Shown here: one piece after another, positions 1 through 4,935 of the stretch | Layout of the letters: each line of letters opens with the position of its first letter | How positions within the stretch are numbered: the first letter of the stretch is position 1 | Source: Syntrophobacterales bacterium | Lineage (GTDB): Bacteria; Desulfobacterota; Desulfobaccia; Desulfobaccales; 0-14-0-80-60-11 | Reading direction: 5' to 3' | DNA: 7,734 nucleotides | Assembly: GCA_020052215.1 (NCBI GenBank) | Contig: JAGVPN010000269.1 | Span: forward strand, 1 to 7,734 | Position numbers and translations under genes: made by a program | The notes under the pieces: model-generated | What the model was told of the DNA's origin: nothing | The model's database searches: none | What the model saw: only the letters and a program-made list of their open reading frames with translations

Positions 1-348
1 GCTACGGCCCCGCAGACCCCGGTGGCGGGCGTGCAACCGGTGGTCCTCGGCATTACTGTGGATGAAGTAGTGGTCGTGGCCAAAGGCTGGAGCGCCAAGA
101 AGCAGATTCTGGGAAAAGCGGTTTATAACGATAAAAAACAGAAGATCGGCAAGGTGGATGACCTCATCATCGCCCCGGATTCCGCGGTCTCCTTTGCCAT
201 CATCGGGGCCGGGGGCTTCCTGGGGATAGATCGGCACGATGTGGCCATTCCCGCCAAGCAGCTCAAGATCGAAAAAGGCAAGATCACCTTGCCGGGAGCC
301 ACTAAAGAGGCGATAAAGGCCATGCCGAAATTCGAGTATGCCAAGTAA
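1..348 (+). CDS. PRC-barrel domain protein, 3' part (5' end outside window)
   Basis: The reading frame is open from the first base and stops with TAA at 346-348, so 115 residues are visible and the true start is probably upstream. A GTG at 22 could serve as a start but has no ribosome-binding site in view. Visible residues about 33-95 match the PRC-barrel fold: an ILGKAVYN strand, then KIGKVDDLIIAPD, a hydrophobic AIIGAGGFLGI stretch and the closing VAIPAKQLKI strand. PRC-barrel proteins are small beta-barrel modules found in photosynthetic reaction-centre H subunits, in RimM and in many stand-alone exported or cytoplasmic proteins of unknown role. The Ala/Pro/Thr-rich N-terminal residues look like the linker after a signal peptide, which would place the protein in the periplasm, but the signal itself is not visible. 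The domain call is firm; the function is unknown. Confidence 0.8.
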   Translation, partial: ATAPQTPVAGVQPVVLGITVDEVVVVAKGWSAKKQILGKAVYNDKKQKIGKVDDLIIAPDSAVSFAIIGAGGFLGIDRHDVAIPAKQLKIEKGKITLPGATKEAIKAMPKFEYAK

Positions 349-372
349 CAGTTCGTCTGACCTGAAAAGTTT

Positions 373-430
373 TTGGTGGCACCGGTATCTTACCGGTGCG
401 GGTGCACAGGTTGAAAACCTGTGCCACCAA
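373..430. repeat. Compound palindromic element with 10-bp terminal inverted repeats
   Basis: The ends TTGGTGGCAC (373-382) and GTGCCACCAA (421-430) are perfect inverted repeats. Inside lie two tight hairpins, an 8-bp stem with a 3-base loop (380-387 with 391-398) and a 9-bp stem with a 3-base loop (404-412 with 416-424). The outer arms overlap both hairpins, so the element could fold either as one cruciform or as two hairpins. This organisation is like REP/BIME or MITE-like dispersed repeats; copy number elsewhere in the genome cannot be seen here. Confidence 0.65.
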
Positions 431-432
431 CG

Positions 433-456
433 GGGGCGGGCATGGAGGCCCGCCCC
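433..456. repeat. GC-rich hairpin, 9-bp stem
   Basis: GGGGCGGGC (433-441) pairs perfectly with GCCCGCCCC (448-456) around a 6-base loop. It directly follows the compound element at 373-430 and is followed by ATTTTTC at 462-468. It could therefore act as a weak Rho-independent terminator for the PRC-barrel gene, or it may only be another dispersed repeat. Confidence 0.5.
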
Positions 457-463
457 ACCAGAT

Positions 464-498
464 TTTTCATTACTTATGGGTGGGCCAAGGGTCCATGA
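464..498 (+). repeat. Direct repeat copy A1 (matches 1191-1224)
   Basis: This stretch starts TTTTCATTA and contains TGGGTGGGCC followed by a degenerate tail ending in ATGA. The second copy lies at 1191-1224 with one single-base gap. Over the last 22 bases 18 positions agree. The two copies bracket the gene at 670-1095. Confidence 0.5.
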
Positions 499-523
499 GG
501 AACTGCTCTGAAAATGTGGGACA

Positions 524-567
524 GCCGGGGGCGGGTGTCTGGAAGGTGTAGCCCCGCCGCCCCCGGC
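524..567. repeat. Long inverted repeat, 11-bp arms
   Basis: GCCGGGGGCGG (524-534) pairs perfectly with CCGCCCCCGGC (557-567), leaving a 22-base loop. A smaller competing hairpin is CCGCCG (554-559) with CGGCGG (564-569). No T-run follows, so a terminator role is not supported. Confidence 0.5.
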
Positions 568-617
568 GGTGCCGTGTAGGGCGCGTCTCACTCACCACCC
601 GGCGAAACGAAGCTTCA

Positions 618-655
618 CTGCCCAAGAGCGTTCCTAAGTACCACTTGGGCAGGAG
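618..655 (+). repeat. Inverted repeat plus direct-repeat copy B1, overlapping a leader region
   Basis: CTGCCCAAG (618-626) pairs perfectly with CTTGGGCAG (644-652) over a 17-base loop. Bases 629-655 also match 1231-1257 at 22 of 27 positions, so this is a diverged copy of a repeat that recurs upstream of the cysteine desulfidase gene and, in a stronger palindromic form, at 3909-3934. Its right arm overlaps an AGGAG at 651-655, 14 bases before the ATG at 670. Confidence 0.5.
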
Positions 656-669
656 AAAAAGGACGGAAC

Positions 670-1095
670 ATGGAAATTCGGGCTACCAAGCGGAACAAAA
701 AGTCACAGGTCACAGGTAACGTAGGGCTTTACTTTGTTTGTTACAGATTGTCTTTGCACGGCTGGAACGCCATGCCGACATCTCGAAACGCCAGAGGCAT
801 TGACATCATCGCGTACAATACGGACTGTACAAAGACTATCTCATTTCAGGTGAAGACGCTCAGCAATCGCTCTCCGGTGCCACTCGGAAAATCATTAGAG
901 AGACTTATGGGTGATTTCTGGATTATCGTGAATGATGTCAATAAGGTGCCTTGCGTCTTCGTCATGACACCCGAAGAGATAAAAGAACGGGCACACAGGG
1001 GCGAGAAGGATGGCATAGTATCCTATTGGCTTCAACCGAGAGCATACGAAATTGACGACTTTAGAGAAAAATGGGAAAGGATTGGCCAACCATGA
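670..1095 (+). CDS. Small hypothetical protein, PD-(D/E)XK nuclease-like
   Basis: This 141-residue protein is not one I can name. Its core resembles small restriction-endonuclease-fold proteins: G16-x-x-G19 followed by YFVCYRLSLHGW (21-32), then TSRNARGIDIIA (37-48) with Asp45, and a strand ending FQVKT (59-63) that supplies Gln60-x-Lys62. This D...(E/Q)xK spacing fits the active-site layout of PD-(D/E)XK enzymes. A usual Glu in the GEY-type first helix is replaced by Leu20. The FWIIVND strand (about 83-89) is also typical. The start is supported by AAGGA at 659-663, six bases before the ATG. Base composition is clearly lower (lines I counted are near 50% GC, against about 70% in the next gene) and AGA arginine codons are common, which suggests acquired DNA. 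It stands alone between repeat clusters with no methylase or other partner. The fold assignment is inference; whether it cuts DNA is unknown. Confidence 0.7.
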   Translation: MEIRATKRNKKSQVTGNVGLYFVCYRLSLHGWNAMPTSRNARGIDIIAYNTDCTKTISFQVKTLSNRSPVPLGKSLERLMGDFWIIVNDVNKVPCVFVMTPEEIKERAHRGEKDGIVSYWLQPRAYEIDDFREKWERIGQP

Positions 1096-1143
1096 ACTGC
1101 CCAACATCGCCTTTTTTATTCTTTGAAAGTTGGTGCTGTAGAA

Positions 1144-1160
1144 GCGACCCGATGGGTCGC
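1144..1160. repeat. Hairpin, 7-bp stem
   Basis: GCGACCC (1144-1150) pairs with GGGTCGC (1154-1160) over GAT. A second small hairpin, AGGCG/CGCCT, follows at 1168-1180. They look like parts of a dispersed repeat and carry no T-run. Confidence 0.5.
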
Positions 1161-1190
1161 CCTACACAGGCGAGACGCCTTTGCCACCGG

Positions 1191-1224
1191 TTTTCATAGT
1201 TTTGGGTGGGCCGAACGTCTATGA
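1191..1224 (+). repeat. Direct repeat copy A2 (matches 464-498)
   Basis: It starts TTTTCATAG and carries the same TGGGTGGGCC core (1203-1212) and ATGA end as the copy at 464-498. It lies 96 bases after the stop of the nuclease-like gene. Confidence 0.5.
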
Positions 1225-1228
1225 AAGG

Positions 1229-1257
1229 CTCGTTCCTACGTCCAACTTGGGAACGAG
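1229..1257. repeat. Palindromic repeat, copy B2
   Basis: CTCGTTCC (1229-1236) pairs perfectly with GGAACGAG (1250-1257) over a 13-base loop. It matches 629-655 at 22 of 27 positions, and its CTTGGGAACG end is shared with the palindrome at 3909-3934. It ends 13 bases before the desulfidase ATG and sits just ahead of its ribosome-binding site. Confidence 0.55.
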
Positions 1258-1270
1258 TTTGGAGGTTACT

Positions 1271-2602
1271 ATGAACTTCACCGTCAAAGAAATCCTGCAC
1301 AACCGGGTCCGGGATTTGCTGCACCTGGAGACCGGCCCGGGGTTGGGCTGCACTGAACCCGCGGCCATTGGCCTGGGGGCGGCTATCGCCGCCTCCCTCC
1401 TGAATACCTCAGAGCTTGATACCATCGAAGTCACCCTTGACCCCAACCTCTATAAAAACGCCCTGAAGGTCATCATCCCCGGTACCGGCGGCCAGAGCGG
1501 TCTGGGGCTGGCCGCGGCCTTGGGGGCCGTGGCCGGCGACCCCCGCCTGCGGCTCCAGGTATTTAGCCGGGTGGACCCGGAGGCCCTGGGCCGGGCCCAG
1601 GCTCTTTTACAAGCCGACAAAGTCAAAGTTAACCTCAAGGAGGGGCATTCGGGTATTTATATCGAGACGGTGATTACCGCCGGACCCCACACGGCCGTAT
1701 CCCTCATTACCGGCTGCCACGACCGCCTGGAATCCCTCACCCTGAACGGCCGGCGACAGGAAACTCACCCCTGGCTCAGCGGCGGCGGCCGGGAGGATAA
1801 GCACCTGGATGAGTTGGAAACCTGGCTGACGTCCCTCTCGATAGGCGAAATGGTGCATCTCCTGACGGATCTGGACGCCGACGATCTCTCCTACATCCAG
1901 AGCGGGATCGACATGAATGAGCGGCTGGTGAAATACGGCTTGGAGCACGGCCCGGGCCTGGGGGTGGGCCGGGCCCAACAGCGCCTGGTCAGCCAGGGTC
2001 TGCTCCAGCCGGATATGGCCCTGACTGCCGGGATGCTGGCCGCCGCCGGGATCGATGCCCGCATGGGCGGGGTCATGCTCCCGGCCATGACCCTGGCGGG
2101 CAGCGGCAACCATGGCATCGCCGCCGGCATCCCCATCGTGGCCGCGGCCGGCTATGCCAAACTCCCCCAGGGTCGGGGGATAATGCAAGCCGTCACTTTG
2201 AGCTACCTGATTACCTGTACCATCAAGGCCCTGACCGGCCGACTCAGCGCCATGTGCGGCTGCGCCGTCGGCAGCGGGGCCGGCGTGGCTGCCGGGGTCG
2301 CCTACCTGCTGGGGGGCACGGTGGAGCAAATCGGCGGGGCCGTGGTGAACCACCTGGAAAGCACCGCCATGCTGATCTGTGACGGGGCCAAAACCGGCTG
2401 CGCCCTCAAAGTGGGAGAGGCCGTGGCCTCGGCGGTAAAAAGCGCCCTCTTGTCCCTCCAGGGCGCGGTGGTCAAGCCCACGGACGGATTCATCGGCGCC
2501 AGCCCCGAAGCCACCCTCCGGAATCTGGGCGCCTTGTCCCGCCTGGGACTGGCCGCCATGGACCCGGTTATCCTGGACATCATGCGGCGCCAATGCTGGT
2601 GA
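1271..2602 (+). CDS. cyuA: L-cysteine desulfidase-like protein (CyuA / UPF0597 family)
   Basis: This 443-residue protein matches the UPF0597/YhaM family in length and motifs. Characterised members (archaeal L-cysteine desulfidase, E. coli CyuA) are oxygen-sensitive iron-sulfur enzymes that split L-cysteine into pyruvate, sulfide and ammonia in the cytoplasm. Visible hallmarks are GPGLGCTEP (22-30, Cys27, the family's N-terminal catalytic-type Cys), IPGTGG after residue 70, the MCGCAVGSGAG segment (Cys329 and Cys331) and ICDGAKTGC (Cys370 and Cys377). The last group gives the conserved cysteines expected for an Fe-S cluster. The ATG at 1271 is chosen because GGAGG at 1261-1265 is well placed and everything upstream in the same frame is repeat DNA. 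The family is also distantly like the L-serine dehydratase alpha domain, so serine or another thiol amino acid as substrate cannot be excluded. A periplasmic asparaginase gene follows 91 bases downstream. No dedicated cysteine transporter or regulator is visible. Confidence 0.88.
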   Translation: MNFTVKEILHNRVRDLLHLETGPGLGCTEPAAIGLGAAIAASLLNTSELDTIEVTLDPNLYKNALKVIIPGTGGQSGLGLAAALGAVAGDPRLRLQVFSRVDPEALGRAQALLQADKVKVNLKEGHSGIYIETVITAGPHTAVSLITGCHDRLESLTLNGRRQETHPWLSGGGREDKHLDELETWLTSLSIGEMVHLLTDLDADDLSYIQSGIDMNERLVKYGLEHGPGLGVGRAQQRLVSQGLLQPDMALTAGMLAAAGIDARMGGVMLPAMTLAGSGNHGIAAGIPIVAAAGYAKLPQGRGIMQAVTLSYLITCTIKALTGRLSAMCGCAVGSGAGVAAGVAYLLGGTVEQIGGAVVNHLESTAMLICDGAKTGCALKVGEAVASAVKSALLSLQGAVVKPTDGFIGASPEATLRNLGALSRLGLAAMDPVILDIMRRQCW

Positions 2603-2675
2603 ACCGGCTGGGGCCGTGGAACGGGACCGCGACCATGCCACGATCCGGGTGCGCACCGCGCCCCATTAACTCTGC

Positions 2676-2738
2676 CCCGGAAAGGAGCTACTGATGAAAA
2701 GATTTTTCAGCCTGACAGTACTGGTCATGGCCGCGGTG
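2676..2738 (+). repeat. Leader segment of the asparaginase gene, shared with 4933-4995
   Basis: This covers the GGAAAGGAGCT ribosome-binding site, the ATG at 2694 and the first 15 codons. Aligned without gaps to 4933-4995, 50 of 63 bases agree, and the two signal peptides both read MKR...VLVMAAV. The match is stronger in DNA than generic signal-peptide similarity would require, which points to a shared origin. Confidence 0.45.
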
Positions 2739-3758
2739 ATTGCGGGCGGCGTCTTGGAGGCCCAGGCACGCAAACCGAAAATCATGATCCTGGCCACCGG
2801 CGGCACCATCGCCGGGGCCCAGACCAAGCCCGGTGAGGCCAGCTATACCGCCGGCACCTTCTCGGTGGCCAACCTCATTGCCGCGGTGCCCCAGCTTCAG
2901 GATCTCGCCCAGGTCAGCGGCGAGCAGTTCGCCAACATCGCCAGCCAGGACATGAACAACGCGGTGTGGCTCAAGCTGGCCAAACGCATCAACCAGTTGC
3001 TGGCCACCCCGGAGGTGGACGGCATCGTGGTCACCCACGGCACCGACACCATGGAGGAGACCGCTTACTTCCTCCACCTGGTGGTCAACAGCAACAAACC
3101 GGTGGTGGTGGTGGGTTCCATGCGGCCCGCCACCGCCATCAGCCCCGACGGCCCCTTGAATCTCTATAACGCCGTGGCCGTGGCCGCGGACCCCCAGGCC
3201 CGGGGCCGAGGGGTGTTCGTGGTGATGGACGACAAGATTTTTTGCGGCCGGGAGGTGACCAAGACCAACACCACCGCGGTGGAGACCTTCCAGCCCATGA
3301 ACCGCGGGGTCCAGGGCGCGGCCTATTTCGGCCAGAACCGCTGGTTCGAGCCGCCGGGGCAGAAGCACACCACCAAAAGCGAGTTCCGGGTGGATCAGGC
3401 CGAGGCCATGCCCCGGGTGGATATTGTCTATGCCTATGCCAACGCCCCCCGGGATATGGTGGATGCGCTGGTGGCCGCGGGCGCCAAGGGCATCGTCCTG
3501 GCCGGGGTGGGTGACGGCAACAGCACCGAACCGGTCATTGCCGCCTTGAGCGAGGCGGCCAAGAAGGGGGTTATAGTGGTGCGCGCCTCCCGGGTGGGGC
3601 ACGGCCTGGTGCGGCGCAATATCGAGGTGAACGACGATAAGCTGGGTTTCGTAACCGCGGAGGAACTGAACCCCTCCAAGGCCCGGGTGCTCACCCTGCT
3701 GTCCCTGATGCACACCCAAGACCCCAAGGTGGTGCAGCAGAAATTTTATGAGTATTGA
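2694..3758 (+). CDS. ansB: Type II L-asparaginase, periplasmic
   Basis: The 354-residue product closely follows E. coli AnsB along its whole length. It hydrolyses L-asparagine to aspartate and ammonia, normally as a homotetramer, often with some glutaminase activity. A signal peptide spans residues 1-25 (MKR, hydrophobic VLVMAAVIAGG, AQA cleavage site), so the enzyme should act in the periplasm. The catalytic set is complete: Thr38 in ATGGTIAG, Tyr51, Thr117-Asp118 in HGTDTMEETAYFL, Lys190 in EVTKTNTT and Glu311 in IEVNDD, corresponding to T12, Y25, T89, D90, K162 and E283 of the mature E. coli enzyme. The C-terminal NPSKARVLTLLSL and QQKFYEY also match the family. The ATG is supported by AAGGAG at 2682-2687. 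It follows the desulfidase gene after 91 bases, so co-transcription is possible but not shown. The substrate preference between Asn and Gln cannot be read from sequence alone. Confidence 0.95.
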   Translation: MKRFFSLTVLVMAAVIAGGVLEAQARKPKIMILATGGTIAGAQTKPGEASYTAGTFSVANLIAAVPQLQDLAQVSGEQFANIASQDMNNAVWLKLAKRINQLLATPEVDGIVVTHGTDTMEETAYFLHLVVNSNKPVVVVGSMRPATAISPDGPLNLYNAVAVAADPQARGRGVFVVMDDKIFCGREVTKTNTTAVETFQPMNRGVQGAAYFGQNRWFEPPGQKHTTKSEFRVDQAEAMPRVDIVYAYANAPRDMVDALVAAGAKGIVLAGVGDGNSTEPVIAALSEAAKKGVIVVRASRVGHGLVRRNIEVNDDKLGFVTAEELNPSKARVLTLLSLMHTQDPKVVQQKFYEY

Positions 3759-3768
3759 TGGAAAATTA

Positions 3769-3829
3769 GGGACACTTCCTTTTTTTCCCGCTCTATTAGG
3801 TCTTGCCTGAGGAAAACAGGAACTGTCCC
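3769..3829. repeat. Imperfect inverted repeat pair after the asparaginase gene
   Basis: GGGACACTTCC (3769-3779) and GGAACTGTCCC (3819-3829) are inverted copies with 10 of 11 positions pairing, 39 bases apart. A run of seven Ts (3780-3786) follows the left arm. Similar GGGACA-type palindromes are common as dispersed repeats in proteobacterial genomes. Neither arm alone makes a convincing terminator. Confidence 0.4.
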
Positions 3830-3860
3830 AATCTTCCTGGTCGTGAAAACTGAGGTAACA

Positions 3861-3903
3861 GTATGGTTTTCTGGGAAAATTCAGCCCTGGGCCCGCAGTT
3901 CCT
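3861..3903. repeat. 43-bp direct repeat, left copy (flanks higBA)
   Basis: This stretch matches 4739-4781 at 41 of 43 bases without gaps; the last 31 bases are identical. Read on the minus strand, the matching right copy contains the last codons and stop of an antitoxin gene (…EELRAQG, stop). Similarity ends sharply at 3903, where a different palindrome begins. The two copies enclose the higBA pair, with an 878-base period. Confidence 0.85.
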
Positions 3904-3908
3904 TTCCT

Positions 3909-3934
3909 CGTTCCCAAGCTCCTGCTTGGGAACG
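3909..3934. repeat. Perfect palindrome, 11-bp stem
   Basis: CGTTCCCAAGC (3909-3919) pairs with GCTTGGGAACG (3924-3934) over TCCT. This is the cleanest member of the repeat family also seen, diverged, at 629-655 and 1231-1257. A second hairpin, GCGAAGC (3944-3950) with GCTTCGC (3954-3960), follows at once. Together they look like a dispersed REP-like element. Confidence 0.7.
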
Positions 3935-3999
3935 CCGTTGGCTGCGAAGCTCTGCTTCGCCGCCTGGTGCCTAGAACGCACCCTATACTACCATTATGC

Positions 4000-4028
4000 T
4001 TGACGTAACGGATAACAAACCATAGAAT
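4000..4028 (+). promoter_or_regulatory. Sigma70-type promoter for higBA
   Basis: TTGACG (4000-4005) and TAGAAT (4023-4028) are separated by exactly 17 bases, each one base from consensus. Transcription would begin near 4034-4036, at or next to the higB ATG at 4034. No ribosome-binding site precedes that ATG, which fits a leaderless message. An alternative weaker -10, TATACT at 3984-3989, would give a leader of about 40 bases. HigA-type antitoxins usually repress their own promoter; no clear operator palindrome was seen. Confidence 0.6.
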
Positions 4029-4033
4029 AAAAT

Positions 4034-4315
4034 ATGATCGTTAGCTTCAGGGACAAGCGAACCAGAGAATTTGCCGAAGGAAAGCGGGTCAAGGCCTTTG
4101 CCGGGTTCGAGCGCCAAGCGGAAATGAAGCTCGATCAGTTGGACGCGGCCACATCGCTTCTCGATCTGGACCTGCCCGGCAACCGTCTTGAAGCGCTCAA
4201 GCGCGACCGCCAGGATCAATACAGCATCCGTATCAATAGCCAATGGCGGATTTGCTTCGAGTGGCCCCAAGGGTCCCCAGGGCCGGTCAGTGTTGAAATC
4301 GTCGATTACCATTGA
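4034..4315 (+). CDS. higB: HigB toxin (RelE/ParE-superfamily mRNA interferase)
   Basis: This 93-residue protein has the typical size and pattern of HigB toxins. It begins MIVSFRDKRTREFAEGKRVK, which is characteristic of family N-termini, continues through LLDLDLPGNRLEALKRDR and QYSIRINSQWRICFEW, and ends VEIVDYH. HigB toxins bind the ribosome and cleave mRNA during translation; the cognate antitoxin is encoded downstream. The start at 4034 gives the family's usual N-terminus although no Shine-Dalgarno sequence precedes it, and a promoter -10 element ends only five bases before. The stop overlaps the ribosome-binding site of higA, as in a two-gene operon in the toxin-first order normal for hig loci. 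The protein looks full length and intact. The cellular target is inferred from the family. Confidence 0.93.
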   Translation: MIVSFRDKRTREFAEGKRVKAFAGFERQAEMKLDQLDAATSLLDLDLPGNRLEALKRDRQDQYSIRINSQWRICFEWPQGSPGPVSVEIVDYH

Positions 4316-4323
4316 GGTGAATT

Positions 4324-4650
4324 ATGGGACGCAGGGCTATTCATCCAGGCGAGCATCTCGCCGAACAGCTTGAAGAGCTGGACATGAGCGCATCCGAGTT
4401 GGCGCGCAATCTTAAGGTGCCCACGAACCGCATCACGGAGATTCTTAATGGCCGGCGCGCCATAACCGGGGACACGGCCTTGCGCCTGGGGCATTTCTTC
4501 GGAACCAGCCCGGAGTTTTGGCTGAACCTCCAAAAAATCTATGAGCTGCGACAGGCCGAAGATAAATCCTGGGAAAAGATCAAAGGGCTACCGACACTCG
4601 ACAAGGCCGGAACAAAACCGGGCGGCGACCTGCAACCAGAGCCGAGGTGA
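4324..4650 (+). CDS. higA: HigA antitoxin (HTH, Xre-family)
   Basis: The 108-residue product is a HigA antitoxin. It neutralises HigB by direct binding and normally represses the higBA promoter as a dimer. It opens with the family motif IHPGEHLAEQLEE (6-18). A helix-turn-helix lies at about residues 22-41 (SASELARNL, VPTNRITEIL), followed by NGRRAITGDTALRL and FFGTSPEFWLNLQ, all highly typical. The ATG at 4324 is preceded by GAGGTGA (4314-4320), which overlaps the higB stop codon, so the pair is translationally close with an 8-base gap. The last 15 or so residues are polar and variable. The gene is followed by a long imperfect palindrome at 4665-4719. Confidence 0.93.
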   Translation: MGRRAIHPGEHLAEQLEELDMSASELARNLKVPTNRITEILNGRRAITGDTALRLGHFFGTSPEFWLNLQKIYELRQAEDKSWEKIKGLPTLDKAGTKPGGDLQPEPR

Positions 4651-4664
4651 GGAAAATGATAACT

Positions 4665-4719
4665 TCACGCCAAGGCGCCAAAAACGCAGAGCCATAACCT
4701 GGCGCTCTTGGCTGCGTGA
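4665..4719. repeat. Imperfect long palindrome after higA
   Basis: TCACGCCAAGGCGCC (4665-4679) pairs with GGCGCTCTTGGCTGCGTGA (4701-4719) with a few bulges. An alternative pairing is ACGCAGAGCC (4684-4693) with GGCTGCGT (4710-4717). The CGCCAAGGCGCCAAAAACGC wording is typical of a dispersed repeat seen in many bacteria. It could end the higBA transcript but has no T-run. Confidence 0.45.
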
Positions 4720-4738
4720 CTGGAGAACGGAGGGAGGA

Positions 4739-4781
4739 GTATGGGTTTCCGGGAAAATTCAGCCCTGGGCCCGCAGTTCCT
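4739..4781. repeat. 43-bp direct repeat, right copy (3' end of antitoxin remnant)
   Basis: It matches 3861-3903 at 41 of 43 bases. It spans the downstream flank and the last seven codons plus stop of the minus-strand antitoxin remnant (stop at 4759-4761). Confidence 0.85.
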
Positions 4782-4935
4782 CCCGGATCACCTTGCGGAT
4801 GGTCTCTTCCAGGGTCTGGTCCTGATGCTGGATATAAGCCCGCAAGGCGTCATTCATCATGGTCTGATAGTTGCCGCCGCCTCTTTCGTTCACCTTCTCC
4901 CGGAACCAGTTCAGGATATCGGCGTCGTTTCCCAC
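4759..4935 (-). pseudogene. BrnA/RHH-type antitoxin, C-terminal remnant
   Basis: On the minus strand, 58 codons from 4935 down to the stop at 4759-4761 read as a ribbon-helix-helix antitoxin C-terminus of the BrnA type: DADILNWFREKV, then GGGNYQTMMNDALRAYI and a charged helix with IRKVIREELRAQG. These proteins pair with BrnT-like toxins as antitoxin and autorepressor. Family members usually carry a further 20-40 residues before the DxDILxWF strand. Here the frame continues upstream, but the translated sequence is only the antisense of the porin signal-peptide region, and the family similarity stops at about 4935. No ribosome-binding site stands before the GTG at 4933-4935. I therefore call it a 5'-truncated gene. 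No BrnT-like toxin is in the window. A short functional antitoxin using an atypical start is possible but less likely. Confidence 0.6.

Larger units (their letters stand above)
349..669. other. Gene-free intergenic region filled with palindromes
   Basis: There is no credible coding sequence in these 321 bases. They contain four separate inverted repeats (380-398, 404-424, 433-456, 524-567) and a further one at 618-652 just before the next gene. No clear sigma70 promoter was found. The content looks like accumulated dispersed palindromic repeats, some of which may also end transcription from the PRC-barrel gene, although none is followed by a proper T-run. Confidence 0.6.
1096..1270. other. 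Repeat-rich spacer upstream of the cysteine desulfidase gene
   Basis: The spacer holds hairpins at 1144-1160 (7-bp stem, 3-base loop) and 1168-1180 (5-bp stem), the direct-repeat copy at 1191-1224 and a palindrome at 1229-1257. I found no convincing promoter. An open frame runs from 1181 into the downstream gene, but this is repeat sequence read by chance. Confidence 0.55.

Noticed and set aside
349..669. CRISPR array or phage attachment site
   Set aside because: The repeats are different palindromes at irregular spacing, with no repeated unit plus spacers and no tRNA or integrase nearby.
1181..1270. N-terminal extension of the cysteine desulfidase frame
   Set aside because: The added codons are translated repeat DNA and the family N-terminus starts at 1271 behind a clear GGAGG.
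1607..2656. Long minus-strand frame of 349 codons opposite the desulfidase
   Set aside because: It is a GC-driven shadow; the Gly/His/Ala-rich translation has no family character, while the plus strand is a well-conserved enzyme.
2648..2657. 10-bp perfect palindrome GGTGCGCACC as an operator
   Set aside because: It is short, GC-rich and not linked to any visible promoter; chance occurrence is likely in DNA of this composition.
3760..3786. Rho-independent terminator for the asparaginase gene
   Set aside because: The seven-T run at 3780-3786 is present, but only a 4-bp stem with a large loop can form before it.
2688..3917. Long minus-strand frame of 409 codons opposite the asparaginase
   Set aside because: It is a shadow of the asparaginase, rich in His and Gly and without motifs.
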